A stretch of 64,000 nt of DNA from contig JAIXMQ010000065.1 in assembly GCA_025716855.1 (NCBI GenBank), positions 1 through 64,000 of the forward strand, given 5' to 3'. The notes beneath the pieces are model-generated. The model was not told where the DNA came from, ran no database searches, and saw only the letters and a program-made list of their open reading frames with translations. This DNA comes from Pilaira anomala. Lineage: Eukaryota > Mucoromycota > Mucoromycetes > Mucorales > Mucoraceae. Positions 26,316 to 39,500 of the stretch are shown piece after piece (the stretch's first letter is position 1; each line of letters opens with the position of its first letter). The translations under genes were made by a program, and so were the position numbers.

Positions 26316-28173
26316 ATGAGTACACCACCTACAACAACAACGACAACAACAACAGTGGCAACAGCAGGGTCTTCTACGCCTAGAAAAAGAATGGTTCGCC
26401 GTAAAAAGAAGTTACTTACACCTAAACAAAAGCTCATCAAGGAGAGTGCAGAACAACGATTCAAAATTGAAAAACTTGTGTTTGTTTGGCAAGAAAAGCT
26501 TTTTTCACAGGCCAGAAATTCAGCACCTACTTTACAACGAGCAGCAACATACTTGCAGCCTAAGACTTATGAAGAAGTTGTTGAAGAAAGAGTTGTACAA
26601 TTGTGGTGTGGGTATCCTTTATGTGATAATACACCAAAGACAGAAGAGTTACAAAAATACAAGATCTCGTTGTCGCAACGTAAAGTATACGATCAAACGG
26701 AATTAGCAAATTATTGTTCGGAAGGGTGTTATCATAAGTCAAAGTATTATAATATGCAACTTTCTGAAGAACCTGTTTGGTTTCGTGATTTGAATGCTAT
26801 ACCAAATACACATATTATTTTAGTTGAAGAGGATTTCAAGTAAGTCAAGGGGGTTAAGGCTATAAAAGAAGTGTATGTGTATCTAAACTAATTCGTTTTC
26901 TTTTCTTTTTTTTTTCTTGTATGATAGAACTGCAATTAAACAAGAGAAAAAGAAAACATTGCTGTCAAAATCAAATGATGATATCCGACAAGATTATGTA
27001 CATCATTTGTTAGCTAATGTACCAAAGGATACACAGAGTAAATACAAGATTATTGAAAAAACCACAGTCGCACCACCATCAACTACTACTAATAATAGTG
27101 GTATTTATGACTCTATTGAAGGGTATCGAATTGAAATTAAAAAAGACGGCAAATCACCCTCTACTATCATATTAAAAAAGAAAAAGGAAGAGGAAATTAA
27201 AAAGGAACAAGAAGCTAAGAAGAAGAAGGAAGAAGAAGAAAAAATGGCAGAAGAAAACTTAGAAGATGATCCTGATGCTCTTTTTGAAACAATGATGATG
27301 TTGAAAGAAATGAATATGGACAAAGATCAAACTATAAGCCCCGCTACAACAAAAAATGAGCCGACCGTAGAAAAGAAGACAGAAGAAAAGAAGGCAGAAG
27401 AAATGAAGACCGAGGAAAATAAGCCAGTCATAGAAAAGAAGGCCGAAGAAAAGAAGGTTGCTATTGCAGAGAATAAAATAGAGGTTCCGCCCGCGAGCAC
27501 ACGAAAAGAAGAAAAGAGACCGGCAACTAAAAAAGGGAATACAGCGGAAGGGTCGTCAGCTAAAACAAAGGAGGATGACACCAACATCATTAAGGTTAGC
27601 TCCCAAAAAGTCAAGAAACCTATTAAAAAGAAGAAAAGCACTGTACCCGAATTATCACTTTTTGGCACGATTTGGACTATTCTTGACCATCTGACAACAA
27701 AGGCCACCCGTGCTTACTTGAACGAATTACAAAATAACCACCGTCGTATTGACGTTGCCGTCTTATTAGACAATGAACTGATGGATGATTCCAATTACTT
27801 GAGAGGTCAAATTTTGAGTGAACGTATACTTGACACGTAAGTTTCACAGGCAGAAGATATGATGCAATTCCTTTTATACTAACCTGTTTTTGTTAGATAT
27901 GGACTTATTCGGACACAACTTGATATTAGCGAGAATATGGAAGACGACATTGTAAATGTAATTAAAACATTCAAGCTTTCTGATGCTTCTATGGTCGCTC
28001 TAAACCCTGCTCAATGTTACATGATATCTCTAGTTCTGGTAAAGACTTTAGCGGATATTTTAGTAGAAGGCTCTAGCTGGAAAGACCAGTTTGAAGCTTG
28101 TTGCAAAACCATCGATCAATCTACCGACACGGTTGATGCATGTGTTCGTGTATTAAAAGTTGCTAGTGTATAA
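26316..28173 (+). CDS. RTR1: RNA polymerase II CTD phosphatase Rtr1/RPAP2
   Basis: Removes phosphate from the Pol II C-terminal domain and helps assemble or import the polymerase. Three exons (26316-26839, 26928-27836, 27897-28173) give 1710 nt, 569 aa. A Thr-repeat leader and basic patch (PRKRMVRRKKKLLTPKQK) precede the RPAP2 domain. Its zinc ligands are CGYPLCDN near 98-104 and YCSEGCYHKSKYY near 132-144. The middle is a long, highly charged Lys/Glu-rich linker with K(K/T)EE(K/M)K repeats. The C-terminal third (ELSLFGTIWTILDHLTTKAT, then LNPAQCYMISLVLVKTLADI) matches the RPAP2 C-terminal segment. It is longer than yeast Rtr1 (about 226 aa) and nearer the human RPAP2 layout. Confidence 0.9.
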
Positions 28174-28341
28174 GAAACTAATAAAACAATTTATCCTAGT
28201 TTAGGGTTTATCAAAAAATATTATCCCATGCATATTACGATTTAAAAAAATTTAATAGGTCCAAACCATCTACTAGTGTTTTTTCTAGCGACATTTTTTT
28301 TTTACTTTGTAATGGTTTAAGCCCAACGTTAGCATGCGTGA

Positions 28342-28404
<63 letters not shown>

Positions 28405-30678
28405 ATAACTATATATTTCTTAAAAAAAACTAAAGGTATTGTAATGATCGAACGTATTTTTCCAATAGTAAGTATACTAGCTCAGTTGCTAGTTTATTAA
28501 GTAGATAACTCTTAAAAAAAAATTAAAACAAAGTTACAGAAGCGTCTAGCTACTGTGTGCATCTACTAGTATTTTTCCCATTGGATGACTTGAAAAAAAA
28601 AATAGTGTTTTACTTGCCTGAATATATCTAGATTGTGTAATATGATAATATACTCATTAGAAAAATAGTTTGTCACTCAAGATGAGGGGTTCCTGCATCA
28701 ATAAAACGCGTATTCCGATCTAACCATTACAGCAAATAAAGTTTCTCCCAAGAAATTTTATTAGAATTTGAATTGTTCTTTATTATGTATTGACTTCGTG
28801 GGGAATAATATATATTCTGAAATGCACATAGACTGTATTAAATAAAAATACTGTAGTAGTTGCCCTTTTTCTTCTAGCTGCATGAATTTTTTATAGCAAA
28901 AAGTTGATATTTTTTTTCGAAAAAAAAAAAAAAAAAAAAAAAGTCCCTAAAAAGTTTGAAAAAGACTCCTCCTATTGCCTATTGATTTAAAATAACAAAT
29001 GAATCATTGATATTTTAACTGGACGATTAGCTTTAATTGCTCCAGGGAGATGAATAGAAGATATACTTTTTTTGAAACGTTTAATTTTTTTTTTTTTTTT
29101 GAAAAAAAAACAAAAAAAAACAAAACAAATTAGCATTAATATGGATTTCATAAATATACTCATCTGCACTATTTAATAACAAAGTTTATACTATTTCTTC
29201 AAAATGTATAGTTGGACTATGCTTGTTACGTATATTCTCATTAGATAACATATTATACTCGAATTGATATAAATTTCACGAAAAAAATCGATTGCATGAA
29301 AAATAAAAATTCTGAAAAAGATGAATAAAGAAACATTAACTAAACAGCATACAATGTAATGAGAAGGTCGAATATCCTCTGTTTGCATACAATCGATCGT
29401 CTGCAGTACTTTTACGTCATTTTCTACACAGTGGGTGGTGATACTACCAGAACTACTCCGCTATGTACCTCTTCCGCAATTATAGTTGCTCACGACTTGA
29501 AATCAATTTTCATAACAAATCCATCTATTCAATCTTCAATAGAAAAGAAAATAACTTTTATATCAATGTGAATAAACTAAGTCTTATTTTTTTTGCGAAA
29601 GGGAGACAGTAATTATTCGATAATTAGTAGTAAGAAAAGATTAAGATTGTTGTGCGGCTGTGGGTTGTATTAAGTCCGAGCATGCAAAGGAGTTGAACGC
29701 GTTGACATGTAAACTTTCCAAAAATATCATAATAATTGTCTATGTTATAGTCAATTGTCCGTCGTAAATAAGTGTTGGAGTGATAGAAAAATAATTTTTG
29801 TTTTCGGTAATGATTATTTAGCGAAAGAAGAAGAAAAAGAATCTTAAAGAATATAATACGATCACTTTTTGACAAGTATAAAAAAGCTTTTAACTCTATT
29901 CAGAGCGTACATATCGTCATCACCATCATCATCATTTATTTTTGAGTAATGAAAATTAACGCTAAATAATAAATTCAAATCGAAGCCTCCTCTTTTGTGG
30001 GTAATGACGAAATTTACCAGCTTTTTTTTTTTTTCACAGCCAAGTTTAGTATATTTTTGGCTAAATAAAAAAAATACACGAGTAATCATGTCGAAAACAA
30101 AATAACAATGCTTGTAATGATGGCGAAAACAAAAACAAATCTATGGGAAGATCTGATACATCTTGTTTTTTTTAAGTAATACAGTGCGATAATAATAATG
30201 TCATAATGCTCAATTGTAAATTATCAATTATAAAAAAAAAATAGGCCTTTCTCAGGTTCTATTTTCTCTTGTATTTTATCATTGCGTATAATATGTTTAT
30301 CAGAATGATAAAAAGTACGAATTAAGTCTGTACATGTACATTGCAGATACAAATTACGAAGTGAAATATTTATTTTAAATTTAAACATGTGTTATACCGA
30401 TTTTAGGGCGTTATATGTACTGTAAGTTACATAAAGTTGATAAAGTAACTGATGATCACTGATCATAAATTGGGGGGTGGGGTACAAAAAAAAACGTCAA
30501 TTTTTGATCTACTAAAATAAAGTATATGACAAGCGTACATGATGTCATATGGAAATGATAAGCATTTTTTCTTTTTTTTTAATATAAGTAAAAAGGTTAG
30601 TAATACAGTATGTATAGAGGATATTTGCAATAGAAACGATAAAAAGAAGAAGAAGAGAGAGAGTATTTTTGTGTATCA
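28174..30678. other. 2.5-kb AT-rich spacer, no gene seen
   Basis: Two genes converge here (RTR1 and CK2 beta), so it holds both 3' flanks. It also has long T and A runs (28344-28402; about 28918-28942; 29084-29100). All frames are short and without domains. Confidence 0.5.
28344..28402. repeat. T59 homopolymer
   Basis: Fifty-nine consecutive T on the + strand, the longest homopolymer in the window. A run this long is rigid, nucleosome-excluding DNA and is also a typical place for assembly length error. Confidence 0.9.
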
Positions 30679-31909
30679 TTAAAAGAATCGTTTAAATAAG
30701 CTATTGAAACCGGAATCCTTCATTTTCCACCCTTCGACTTGATCTGTTAAAGCTGTTTCATCTTTTCTCTTTTGATCCACCGCCTGCAATGGAATCGCCG
30801 GCTAAAAAAGACAATGAAGGTTGATAAAAAATTATACATGGAAAATTATACAATGCGTAAAAAAAAGGGCAGCATATTCGTTTATATGCGATTTCTTTTA
30901 ATGCGCATTGTCATTGCTTTACCTTACCAGAATCTTCTTCTACCTCATCCTGTTCAGTATATTCTTCTGGTCTCATTCTTAACCATTGCATTTTGGGGCC
31001 AGAGCGCGAGCTTTCATTGACTCTAAATCCAAAAATACGAGGCTGGTAAATATGTGGTTTAGGTTTTGCGAATAAATCTGTATAAGTTTCAAACATCAAG
31101 TGAGCGTATGTAGTACCGAAATGAGACCCTATATTTGTGTTTGTTCAAGCAAGTTAATACTTAATATCACTCATAAGATTTCGCTTAAATTACCATCAAT
31201 GGTTTGAAACATAGGGTTTGGTGGGCAATATAAATCCATACAAGAAGGACAATACAATCTTACGCTTTCTTTTTGAGCTTCATCATATCGACCACAGGGA
31301 ATTACTGGGCACTTATAGCAGTAAACACGAGGGCATACACCAAACTGTTCATTTGTAAAACGTTCAGCCATGGTTCTTAATCCATTACGAGTAACGAGAT
31401 AGCGCTGATGAATTAAACCATATAACATTGCAGCGTATGGTTCGACAATATTAGGATCTACCCAGCCTATCTGACGTGGTTGGCGTGGTGTTTCTTTCCA
31501 GAATCCATCGTCCTCTTCCTCTTCTTCTTGACCGTTATTTTCTTGACTTTCCTTCTCGTCAGCTTGCTCATCTTCCGAGATTTCTTCAGATTCGATATCT
31601 AGGATCATTTCTAGTGCCTCATTATAAAAAGGAACTAGTGCCGATAAACCTGTTAAATTAAACTCATCTTCAATGAAATCTTCAGGTATCTCAAGATAAA
31701 ATTCATGACCTGAAAGTGAGCAAAACCAACTAATCCAACTTTGAAGTTCCCCATCTGAATTAGATTGGGAATCATCATTATCTATTGTTTTTTATTATCA
31801 ATATTAAGAAATTTTCTAGTTGTTGCTGTTTTTGTTGTTATTATTTGGGTTTACCATCATATTCTAAATCGACATTTTCAGCTCGTGTTGTGTTAAATAT
31901 TCTATCCAT
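30679..31909 (-). CDS. CKB1: Casein kinase 2 regulatory (beta) subunit
   Basis: Dimeric regulatory subunit of the CK2 holoenzyme, found in nucleus and cytoplasm. Four exons (31909-31855, 31781-31194, 31128-30923, 30801-30679) give 972 nt, 323 aa. The conserved N terminus shows SWISWFC and FIEDEFNLTGL. An acidic insert follows (EEISEDEQADEK and EEEEEDDG), as in yeast Ckb1. The zinc finger is CPRVYC with CPSC 38 residues on, followed by GSHFGTTYAHLMFETY. The tail runs PKMQWLRMRPEE to SLFKRFF. At the last intron two donors overlap (GTAAGGTAAAG); the inner one gives the longer tail used here. It is head to head with the FYR-domain gene. Confidence 0.93.
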
Positions 31910-32116
31910 CAAAACTTTTATGACTTCAAGGCCTTTTTTATTTTATTTAAATAGTGATGAGGGTAAACCAAAAGAAAAATAGTGGGTTACGATTAATTGA
32001 ATAAGGTTTCCCTGGCTACTATTGGTGGAATACAATAACGCCCTCCCTCACTATTTTTTTTTGTTGTTGTTATTGTTAAGAGTTTTTCTTTTTAAACTTT
32101 TTTGTAAGCAGACAAA
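31910..32116. promoter_or_regulatory. Bidirectional promoter between CK2 beta and FYR-domain genes
   Basis: 207 bp between divergent start codons, rich in T and GTT repeats near the rightward gene (about 32053-32076). No specific element is assigned. Confidence 0.5.
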
Positions 32117-33281
32117 ATGCCAAGAGGAAGAAAAGCCATAAAGGTAGAAGAAACCACAATCTCGCTAGAGCCTGTCTCTAGTGTTGAAAGCAGTTGCCAA
32201 ACCGAAGAATGGACTGACGATCGTATGATAAAGTATCGAAAAATGAAACGCAAGCTAATGGAGTTGATTGCAGTAAATATTGTCCTCTCTAAATACAATA
32301 TATTTTTTTTAAATAATAATAAAAACGCGTCGTTTTCAATTTTATTGTATAGAAAAAGAGTGAATATCAAGCTACTTTAGATAAGGCAAATCGTAGGATA
32401 CAAACTTTGGAAAAAAAGAATAGGTAAATCATTATACAGATCATTTAGTTTTTACGTGTTTTTTTTCTTATTTCAAATTGTAAAATAGACAACATTTGCA
32501 GCAACAAAAGAGAACTGCAGCAAAAAAGTCGGATGATATGGATATCAGTCCCAATGAAGAAGAAGTAGATGAGCTAAATGGTGCACTGGATGAAGAAGAA
32601 GAAGAAGAAGAAGACGAAGATGAGGAGGAAGATCAATTGGATGAAGATGATGAGACAAGTAATATGGATATATAACACTGTTATTATTTTATGAAATTAA
32701 CATTTGAGTATTAATATAGTTTCAACTCCTAAAAGGCAGCGCCTCTCAAGAAGAAAACGTGTGATGATACCAAGAGACGAAAATGGTAATATAGTGTTAC
32801 CATTTCAGATAGCCTCTTTAAATGTCCTTCATCTCGGAGCGATTGACTCTGAAAGACCACAATTCCATAATGAAAGATATATTTTTCCTATAGGATACAC
32901 AGTTGAAAGAACATATATGAGTATGATTGACCCAAATAATCAAACAACATACACATGTAAAGTCGAAGACGGTCAAGAAGGGCCATTGGTAAGTACGGCA
33001 TGATAAAGTAATTATTTTAATTATTTTAACTAGCTTAAATCATCTAGTTTACACTTAGTGCTGCAGATGCACCTGAAATTGAATTATCAGCTAGAACAGC
33101 AACAGGGGTTTGGGCGTTGGTAATCAAGAAGGCAAACGAAGTTAGACTAAAAGAGTCTTCTAATGCTATATCTGGTCCTGAATATTACGGGTTTGCTCAT
33201 CCGTTAGTTATTGAAATGATTGAGGAAATGGAAGGCGTCGATAAATGTCTTCGGTACAAAAGAAGATCTTACAAGGAATAA
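32117..33281 (+). CDS. FYRN/FYRC-domain nuclear protein (TBRG1-like)
   Basis: Predicted chromatin-associated protein. FYR domains occur in MLL/Trithorax proteins and TBRG1. Five exons (32117-32272, 32353-32423, 32489-32658, 32720-32988, 33048-33281) give 900 nt, 299 aa. A short AT-hook-like MPRGRKA start is followed by a coiled coil (KYRKMKRKLMELIA, KANRRIQTLEKKNR), a very acidic stretch, a basic patch (STPKRQRLSRRKRV), and then FYRN (LNVLHLGAIDSERPQFHN, RYIFPIGYTVERTYMS, TYTCKVEDG). FYRC comprises exon 5 (ATGVWALVIKKANE, ISGPEYYGFAHPLVIEMIE). This order matches TBRG1. No symbol is given because fungal orthology is uncertain. Confidence 0.88.
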
Positions 33282-33523
33282 CTCCATCTCCCCCCATTAA
33301 AATAAAAATATATTTATTACACAAGCTTTTAGCTTAATTATATAATAGGAAATAAATGATGTCAGTGTCATCAATGCACCAATTTGGATTCCAAACTACT
33401 GGTTTAGAAAAATAAAAAATTAAAAAAAAAAAAAAAGATATAAAAAGAGAAGTTTATTTCTACATATTTTTTCTTTTTTTTTTTAATTCAAATATATACA
33501 TATTTTAACATAAATAATACAAA

Positions 33524-34016
33524 ATGAACAACTCCAGAGCCTGCATGTCAATTTACTCGATCGTTGATACAAACCAAGATGCCCCATTATCCCCACCTGA
33601 TTCATTCAAGAGTCGATCTCCTTCTTTATCTCCAAACATGGATTATATGAACTATGAAAGAAGAAACAGTTTCCAATTACCTATGTCAGTTGAAGAACGT
33701 AGACATAGAAATAAGCTCGCTTCCGCAAAGTATCGTGCTAAAAAGGTAATATATTTAAATGAAAATATCCTACTCTTTTTATATTCCAATATATTAATAA
33801 TATTTATTTATTTATTAGCAAGCTAGCATGAAATCAATGACAACCAAAGTATCTCAATTAATGTCTAGCAATTCTAATTTGCAAAAAGAATTATCAAAAG
33901 TGAAGCAAGAAAATGAGGTTTTGCGTGCAATGCTTTCTACTCAACAAGTTTCAGTTAATCAATCGCAAGCTCCATCTACACCACCACAACAACATTATGG
34001 AGCAGTATCATTTTAA
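33524..34016 (+). CDS. Small bZIP transcription factor
   Basis: Two exons (33524-33745 and 33819-34016) give 420 nt, 139 aa. The basic region is RRHRNKLASAKYRAKKQ, with the Asn and Arg of the N-x7-R bZIP signature. It is followed by a leucine-zipper heptad run (VSQLMSSNSNLQKELSKVKQ then NEVLRAML). The intron splits the DNA-binding domain right after AKK. The N terminus is Ser/Pro-rich (PLSPPDSFKSRSPSLSP), a likely activation or phosphorylation region. The basic region resembles the Gcn4/Cys-3/Zip-1 sort, but the target pathway cannot be told from the sequence. A T-rich 5' UTR precedes the start. Confidence 0.87.
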
Positions 34017-36553
34017 ACTATATCCCCATCTTCTCCTATTTTCATCTGTATATTTCATTTTCTCTTTCCTTTTTCGCCCTTTGTTTAACTCCATATACCT
34101 CTTTGTTTCATATCGCTCGCTTTTCTCTCTTTGTAAAATAATAAATAAATCAAAATTTTAAAGTTATTCAAGTTCGGAATAAAATCCATCCTATCATTTT
34201 GACAACGCTAAAAATTAGATATCTGTGTAAATGTTTGGGGGTATAAAATATAACAAAAAGTCTAGACACTCGTAATGGACATTTTAGAGTGTGGCGAGTC
34301 GGTTGTATCACAAACGAAAGTTACATCGAATACGTTTAAAAAAAGTTAAACAATACGGCATTACGCCGAAACTTATTAGCTAGAAGCTATAAGTGTATAA
34401 ACAGCTAAACCTAGTATAAACAATAATAAGCAATGTTCTAACGCTGACGCAATATAACAAAGCTTTTTTTTTCTCGAGATTCTTTAAACTATTTTTGCTC
34501 TCACGTACATGAATCTGAAAAAATGAAAGAACAAAACAAAAAAAGATCGTAGTCTAACGCTTATAATATATCATTAATTGAGTCGAAATGAATTAAACCC
34601 CATTTTTATTATATTTTAATTGCTTACTTTTTACATTGTTTTTGTGTTCCTATTAAAATTAGTAAAGTGGTACATTTACATTTTAGTGTTTTAAATGAAC
34701 ACGATTTACTTTACCCATCTAGCTCTTACTATATATCAGTTTACATTTCGACTTCCTAGAATATTAAACATTTTTTTATATGAATAATGATGAAAATTTT
34801 ACGTTACTCTGGAAAAAAAAATCTAATAAAGAGATCATCACATTTAAGGTTAAACTCTGGATATATTAGTTTCTCAGTCGTAGTTGTCTGCAGGGAATGA
34901 TGATTGGCAAATCGTCATAATTATCAATAGAAACAAGTATATATGACGCCACCAAAGAAATAATCACTCCGAAGTTTATACTCGTTTTATCCTCACAACC
35001 TGGACTACAGCATATCGAGAGAAGGAAAAAAAATAAAAAAAAGCTAAATGGTCAATGCATTAATTGGAACGGCTCTTTAACCGATGAAATTGTCTATTTC
35101 TTGATTACCCAATTACTTTCGAGAAAAGTAAACTATCTTGGTTAATTTACCTCATCGAGAGAGATACACACAGAACCGGGGCTTAGGGACTTGATTCGGA
35201 AATCCAACCTCTTTTTTATTTAGTTAAATGGATATCATCGTAAGCTAACGATAATCAGTCTTGCTTTTGCTACACAAGATAACAGGAAATAAGCTACTTT
35301 GTAAACCCCTCTCCCCAACCTCCTCACCCCTCCTCCTCCAATTACACTCCTTGGACCGAACTTTTTTGTCTAACTGTTTTATGATCCCGGCGAGCAATAT
35401 ATGGCTTGCTATATGTAAAATGTATCTCACGTTATGTAAAAGCGGTATGTTAGCAAATTGTACGGACATAGTTGTTCGATTTCGATTCTTAGCTAATCTA
35501 TATAAGGTATTCCTTTACCCAAATTTGATAAAAAATCCAAGCAGATGGCGCAATTACAAAATACTGTGATTTAAATTAATACATTGGTTTACTGACGCCA
35601 TTTCTTTTTCATGTTTTACAACTTAAACTCTAAAAATAATAATAAAGTGATGATTAACTTACATAGATATCTCCTTTGTTGCACTGAAAATTCTTGTAAA
35701 AATTCGATATTCTACCGGGAGCAAAGATATATGCGTTATATCTAGTTCAAAATATTTTATTCAACAAATTTACAGAAAAAATAAACATTTGACGCGAAAG
35801 AAATGTATTCATATTATACATATATTTTCTTTTACCGACAAATATAGGACCGATCTTAAATGTAATATTGATTATTTACTTGCCATTCTGTTGAAAGAGT
35901 GGCCTTGAAAAATAAAGCGGGTAATACGATATTCTTCACCGAACAAAAAAGAATAGTTACACTCGATAATCAAGTGGATATGGGGGTGGGATTGAGGTGC
36001 CATGCGCTTGCCATGCGCCGGCGTTGATTTTTATTTTATTAATACTGCAATACTATATATTTGGCAGAAAATCAAGATTTTCCAGTGTGAAAAGAGTACT
36101 GTGTACTATATACTCCCTGAATAGTATATTTACATAATGTATCGTATGGATTAAATAAAAACCCAGACTGTTTACTCTTTATTCTGCTATATCTTACACA
36201 GTGGTGATACATAAAATAATGCATCACATAAAATACTCACTTTAATTCTCATTATGGTAATTGTAAGTAAAAGTTGATCTTTCCGAGTTGCATTTGAAAA
36301 ACAAAAAAATATTTTAGAGTATTAGCATTAAAGAAACAATTGAAAAAATCATTGTTAATCTGTGTCAAAACTAGAGACAAGTATAAGCTACACAGAGTTA
36401 ACTAATTAGTTTTTCGTACATACATTAGGATTTTTACACTTTTATTTTTCATGGGCGATATTTATCTGGACTTGAATTAACTAAATGGTTTACATCATGT
36501 TTAATTTTCCTTTTTTCTCTTCCAGTTTTTTTCCTTTTTCCAGTTGTTTATAA
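34017..36553. other. 2.5-kb spacer upstream of SLA2, no gene seen
   Basis: AT-rich, only short frames without domains (largest about 100 codons at 35261-35569). Near 36000-36025 GCCATGCGC occurs twice 13 bp apart. The pyrimidine-rich stretch at 36500-36550 is probably the SLA2 5' UTR. Its size next to a single small bZIP gene makes a long regulatory region or an unseen ncRNA possible. Confidence 0.45.
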
Positions 36554-39500
36554 ATGTCCTATCTATCTGCTGAAAAGGCGGAAACTGAGCTTGCTCAGAG
36601 TATTAAAAAAGCTTGCAGCTTAGAAGAATCTGCACCAAAACAAAAGCACGTCAGAAGTAAGTGTTTATTCTCATTTTCTCGGCCTCTTTTTTCTTACTAT
36701 ATTGAAATACTCTCTAGAATGTATTGTATATACCTGGGACCATAGAACTTCAGCTATTATTTGGAATATCTTGAAAGTACAACCTCTTCTTTCAGATGAA
36801 GTTCAAGCGTTTAAAGCACTTATTCTTGTTCACAAGATTGTGAAAGATGGTCATCCTAATGTATGACGAGCTATTTATAAATCACGCGCAATGGAACTAA
36901 AAATATACATTTTAACTAGGTCATTAAAGATGCTCTTCGAGAAACTGGATGGTTAGAAACTTGTGCTCGTAGTGTGAATGGGGATGGTATGCGTGGTTAT
37001 GGTACACTCATTCGTGCTTATGTCGATTTCCTTTTACACAAACTTCAGTACCATCGTACTCATCCTGAATTCAACGGTACCTTTGACTATGAAGAATATA
37101 TCAGTTTAAAAAATATTGATGATCCTAATGAAGGGTAAGTAAAAAGGGCAGGGATAAATAGGAGAGGGGGGAAGTACATATTGAACATTTATTAATATAT
37201 ATATATATATGTATACATATAGGTTTGAAACTATTAATGATTTGATGATATTACAAGATCATATTGATAGATTCCAGAAAATTGTATTTTCTAGTTTCCG
37301 TCACCATTCTAATAACGAGTGTCGTATTGCAGCACTTGTACCTTTAGTTGAGGAAAGTTATGGTATCTATAAATTTATCACAAGTATGTTGAGAGCTATG
37401 CACCAAAGTAAGTAGTAGAATTTTTGACGTAAGTGGTAACTATGGTAGTAATTAACATCTTCGTTTCCATAGGAACTGATTCCTCCGAGGCGCTTGCACC
37501 TTTAAGACAAAAGTTTAATACTCAACATTATGCACTTTTAAAGTTTTATTATGAATGTTCTAACCTTAAATATTTGACAAGTTTGATTAATGTACCCAAG
37601 CTCTCTCCTGATCCACCTTCTTTAATTGATGCTAGTACGCCTCAACTTCCTAAACGTCCTGAAGTAGCTCGTATTGAAGCACCTCCACCAGCTCAAGCAT
37701 CTCCTGAACCAGTTATTGATTTCTGGTCCGAGAAACAAGCTCAACAACAACGTGAGTATGATGAGCAACAACAACGTTTAGCTCAGCAACGTGCTGAGGA
37801 ACAGGAGAGATTAAGACAATTGCAATTACAACAACAACGTGAATATGAAGAACAACAAAGACAAATGGCTAACCTCGAACGTCAAAGACAAGAAGAATTG
37901 ATGAGACAACAATCATATCAACAACAAAGCGGCAGAATTAACGAACTTGAAATGCAAGTTTTAAATGGTCGTAACCAGCTTGAGCGTAACCAAATGATGT
38001 TGGAGCAATACGATAGACGAGTAAAGGCACTTGAACAAGAATTAGCCTCTATTAATGCTAATGCTCAATTAAGAGATCAATCCAAGGATGAATTAATTCG
38101 ATCTCTTCAAAGTAAGTAGGCCCAGACTTATTTTAGGTCCATTTTATTAATTAAACTTAAACAGATGAAATTCAAATGTGGAAGAACAAGTATGAAGCTT
38201 TGGCTAAACTTTATAGTCAGTTGAGAAAGGAACATATCGATTTATTAAACAAATATAAAGCTCTTCAAGTCAAAGCCAATTCTGCTCAAGAAGCAAATGA
38301 AAAGATGGAGCGTCTTCAAGCAGATATGCGTGCAAAGAATATTGAACTTGCTGATTTAATTCGTGAACGTGATAGAGCTCGTAATGAATTAGCTCGTCTT
38401 CAAGGTGTAAGTACTAAATTTTATTTATAATACAATTATACGATATTCATTCATTTATATAAATAGAATCAACGCGATGATATGGATCGATTACGTCGTG
38501 AATTAGAAGATGCTCGTCACCAAGTTCAAAATATGGGTAGATCTAAAGGTGATGAAGTCAGTGCTCTTTTAGCTAAATTCAACAAGGAAAAGTCTGACCT
38601 TGAAGCAAGCTTAATTGAGAAGCAAGCTTTAATTGATGAGTTCCTTAAGCAAATAGAAGATCAGCAAGGTGAAGCAGATCATATTCGTCAAGAAAAGGAC
38701 GAAGAAATTGCTGTATTACAAGCTGGTATGGATGAATGTCTTTCTCAACTTGCAGAATTACAACAGGTATTTTTATATATAAAATTAAAAAAAAAAGCAA
38801 CTTTGACATACAGTATATATTAACACATTATTTTTAGAATGATAGACAACAAGATCTCGAAGAAGAACTTAATCGCTTGGAAAGTGAACAAACAGATAAA
38901 CTCAATCAAATTTTAGGTACAATTTTATTAATGTAAAAGTCGTCTTATAAATAACTAAAATGCGATCTCATTTTTTTTTTGTAGACTGTATTTTAAGTAC
39001 TTGTATTCAAAAGATCAATGATAGTATTTATGAGCTCGATCAACCTGGTTCTCACGGTAAAGAAAACTCTACACCCGAATTAGCATTATCTATGATTGAA
39101 AGAGCTAGTATTACATCCGTTGAATTTATGTCTGCTTTCAGTAAATTTTTGGATGGCAGTCAAACTGGAGATCATACAGGCACTATTACTCGTGCACTTG
39201 AATTTTCAGATACAATTATTGATGTTCTTCAACATGCTAAGGGCATTACACAATTTGTTATGCGTGATGAAGATGGAGAAGAGCTTATTAAACTTGGTAA
39301 AGGATCTGCAGAATCATGTATTCAATACTTTAGCAGTGTTATGTCAACATATCTTAAGATGCTTCCTCGTGCTCAAAGACCTGAGGTTGTTATTCAAGGT
39401 GATATGAGAGTCCAGGAGGCTCTTACCAAGTTATCTCAAAAGACCGAAGATCTTATCCTTACTGGAGCTACCGATATTAATAAATTAGCTGAAGGAGAAG

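Noticed and set aside
36000..36025. Twin GCCATGCGC motifs upstream of SLA2 as an operator
   Set aside because: Two 9-mers alone are weak evidence and no known factor site was recognised.
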